Assembly: GCA_937894825.1 (NCBI GenBank)
Contig: CALCQT010000030.1
Location: forward strand, 1 to 6,194
Direction: 5' to 3'
DNA length: 6,194 nt
Origin: an uncultured Anaerolineaceae bacterium
GTDB lineage: Bacteria > Chloroflexota > Anaerolineae > Anaerolineales > Anaerolineaceae
Shown: positions 5,519 to 6,194 of the stretch, piece by piece
Layout: every line of letters begins with the position of its first letter
Position numbering within the stretch: the first letter of the stretch is position 1
The notes under the pieces: model-generated
What the model saw: the letters and a program-made list of their open reading frames with translations, nothing else
Told to the model about the DNA's origin: nothing
The model's database searches: none
Position numbers and translations under genes: made by a program

Positions 5519-6194
5519 TTGTCGAGGAGTGAGGGTGAGCGCGAGGGCTTGAAATCTTGTGGAAAAGTGTCCATCCGATTTTTCGACGACAGAGAAGTGC
5601 GTGCTGTTTGGGATGACGAGAATTCCAAGTGGTGGTTCTCCGTCGTTGATATTGTTGGTGTGTTGAGCCAGCGTGCGGATTCGCGGAATTACTGATATGT
5701 ACTAAAAATCGCCTAAAAAGGTCGGGAGCGAAGTCCTTACAGATTGTAAGGGGTTCAAGCTCATGGCTCTTGACGGCAAATGTCGAATGACAGACTGCCT
5801 GACCAATGAGGGCGTTATCTTACTCGCCAAAGAGTTTCCTGGCAAGAAGGCGAATCGCTTTATCGAGTGGTTTGCCTACAGCGACGAGATGATTGACAGC
5901 AAAAGCAAGTCAAAGGCTTACGCACTGTTTGATAGTTCCCTGTTCGATACCATAACAGTCGGGACCGTCAGGGGATTACAGCAAATTCACGGTTATCTTT
6001 TCGGCGGGCTTTATGATTTTGCCGGACAAGTCCGAACGCTGAACATTGCAAAGGCCGGCTTCCAGTTCGCAATGGCCCGGTTCCTTCCCGAAACATTGAA
6101 AAACATTGGGGAAATGCCTGAAAACACCCTTGACGAAATAGCCGACAAATATGTGGAGATGAATGTTGCCCACCCCTTCATGGAGGGCAACGGC
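5519..6194 (+). pseudogene. BRO-N/Fic fusion gene, broken and cut by window end
   Basis: The first part, in frame from a possible TTG at 5519 or 5549, reads VSIRFFDDREVRAVWDD, then WWFSVVDIVGVLSQRADSRNY, and hits TGA at 5693. This is the start of a BRO-N domain, found in phage anti-repressors. The second part lies one frame over and is open from about 5712 to the window end: [36 protein letters not shown], then the Fic/Doc-type [20 protein letters not shown] and, at 6171-6194, HPFMEGNG, the active-site motif cut at the edge. I know BRO-N or RhuM-like domains fused to Fic from other bacteria. TGG to TGA, plus one A missing from each of two A-runs (near 5704 and 5715), would restore an expected NYWYVLKNRLKKVGSE. 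No convincing ribosome binding site precedes the first part. Sequencing error in the A-runs is possible, but it does not explain the TGA. Confidence 0.75.
5763..6194 (+). CDS. Possible restart giving a Fic-domain protein, 3' end outside window
   Basis: Inside the broken fusion gene an ATG at 5763 follows AAGGGG (5748-5753) by nine bases and opens a frame of 144 codons to the window edge. It would yield the back half of the BRO-N region ([18 protein letters not shown]) and the whole visible Fic domain, ending in HPFMEGNG. If used, the Fic enzyme could survive the upstream lesions without an intact BRO-N domain. Whether the RxxR that completes the Fic motif, and any inhibitory helix, are present cannot be seen. 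The purine-rich stretch may simply be coding sequence, so this is an alternative reading of the same locus and not a second gene. Confidence 0.35.
   Translation, partial: MALDGKCRMTDCLTNEGVILLAKEFPGKKANRFIEWFAYSDEMIDSKSKSKAYALFDSSLFDTITVGTVRGLQQIHGYLFGGLYDFAGQVRTLNIAKAGFQFAMARFLPETLKNIGEMPENTLDEIADKYVEMNVAHPFMEGNG

Noticed and set aside
5735..5751. A perfect 7-bp hairpin (CCTTACA / TGTAAGG) with a 3-base loop
   Set aside because: It lies inside conserved coding sequence (VLTDCKG) and has no T-run, so it is not a terminator. It could mask the AAGGGG before ATG 5763 but is probably chance.

Overview
The window reads as two unlike halves. Bases 1 to about 3465 look like resident bacterial chromosome of moderate to high G+C. 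From about 3466 on it looks like an accessory island: A+T-rich spacers, a gene on the opposite strand, broken genes, a group II intron relic and two Fic-domain genes. The DnaC-like ATPase at the left edge, with wording such as TPWAEEKLFQILNYRY, resembles proteins I associate with Chloroflexota (Anaerolineae). That is a tentative host guess from memory, not a search result.

Left half. A partial ATPase gene (1-840, + strand) carries the end of one DnaC/IstB-type AAA+ module and then a complete second one, repeated 193 codons later. The second copy keeps Walker A but has a changed Walker B and sensor 1. Next comes a non-coding stretch of about 520 bases. Its first part (about 839-1163) is a nested set of inverted repeats that looks like a small non-autonomous (MITE-like) element. 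Its second part is the leader of xpt. xpt (1363-1938, GTG start) and guaA (1939-3465) are joined stop-to-start with no gap. They encode consecutive steps: xanthine to XMP, then XMP to GMP. I could not find a purine riboswitch in front of them.

Right half. The 3' end of guaA is a known integration target for genomic islands, and composition and gene order change right there. After guaA come a spacer with a repeated TGGCAAC motif and a strong hairpin terminator between convergent genes. A small unrecognised minus-strand gene (3610-3882) follows, preceded on its own strand by a frameshifted coding remnant and a 13-bp palindrome. Then come what looks like the 3' end (domains V and VI) of a group II intron (about 4133-4235) and a class II Fic adenylyltransferase with a C-terminal winged helix (4373-5422). 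The Fic promoter is overlaid by three copies of a 12-bp operator-like repeat. The window ends in a BRO-N/Fic fusion gene broken by a stop and a frame change and cut by the window edge inside its Fic motif.

The most interesting part is the 4270-6194 stretch. It places a probably self-regulated Fic enzyme directly upstream of a second Fic enzyme fused to a phage-type BRO-N domain, in an island next to guaA.
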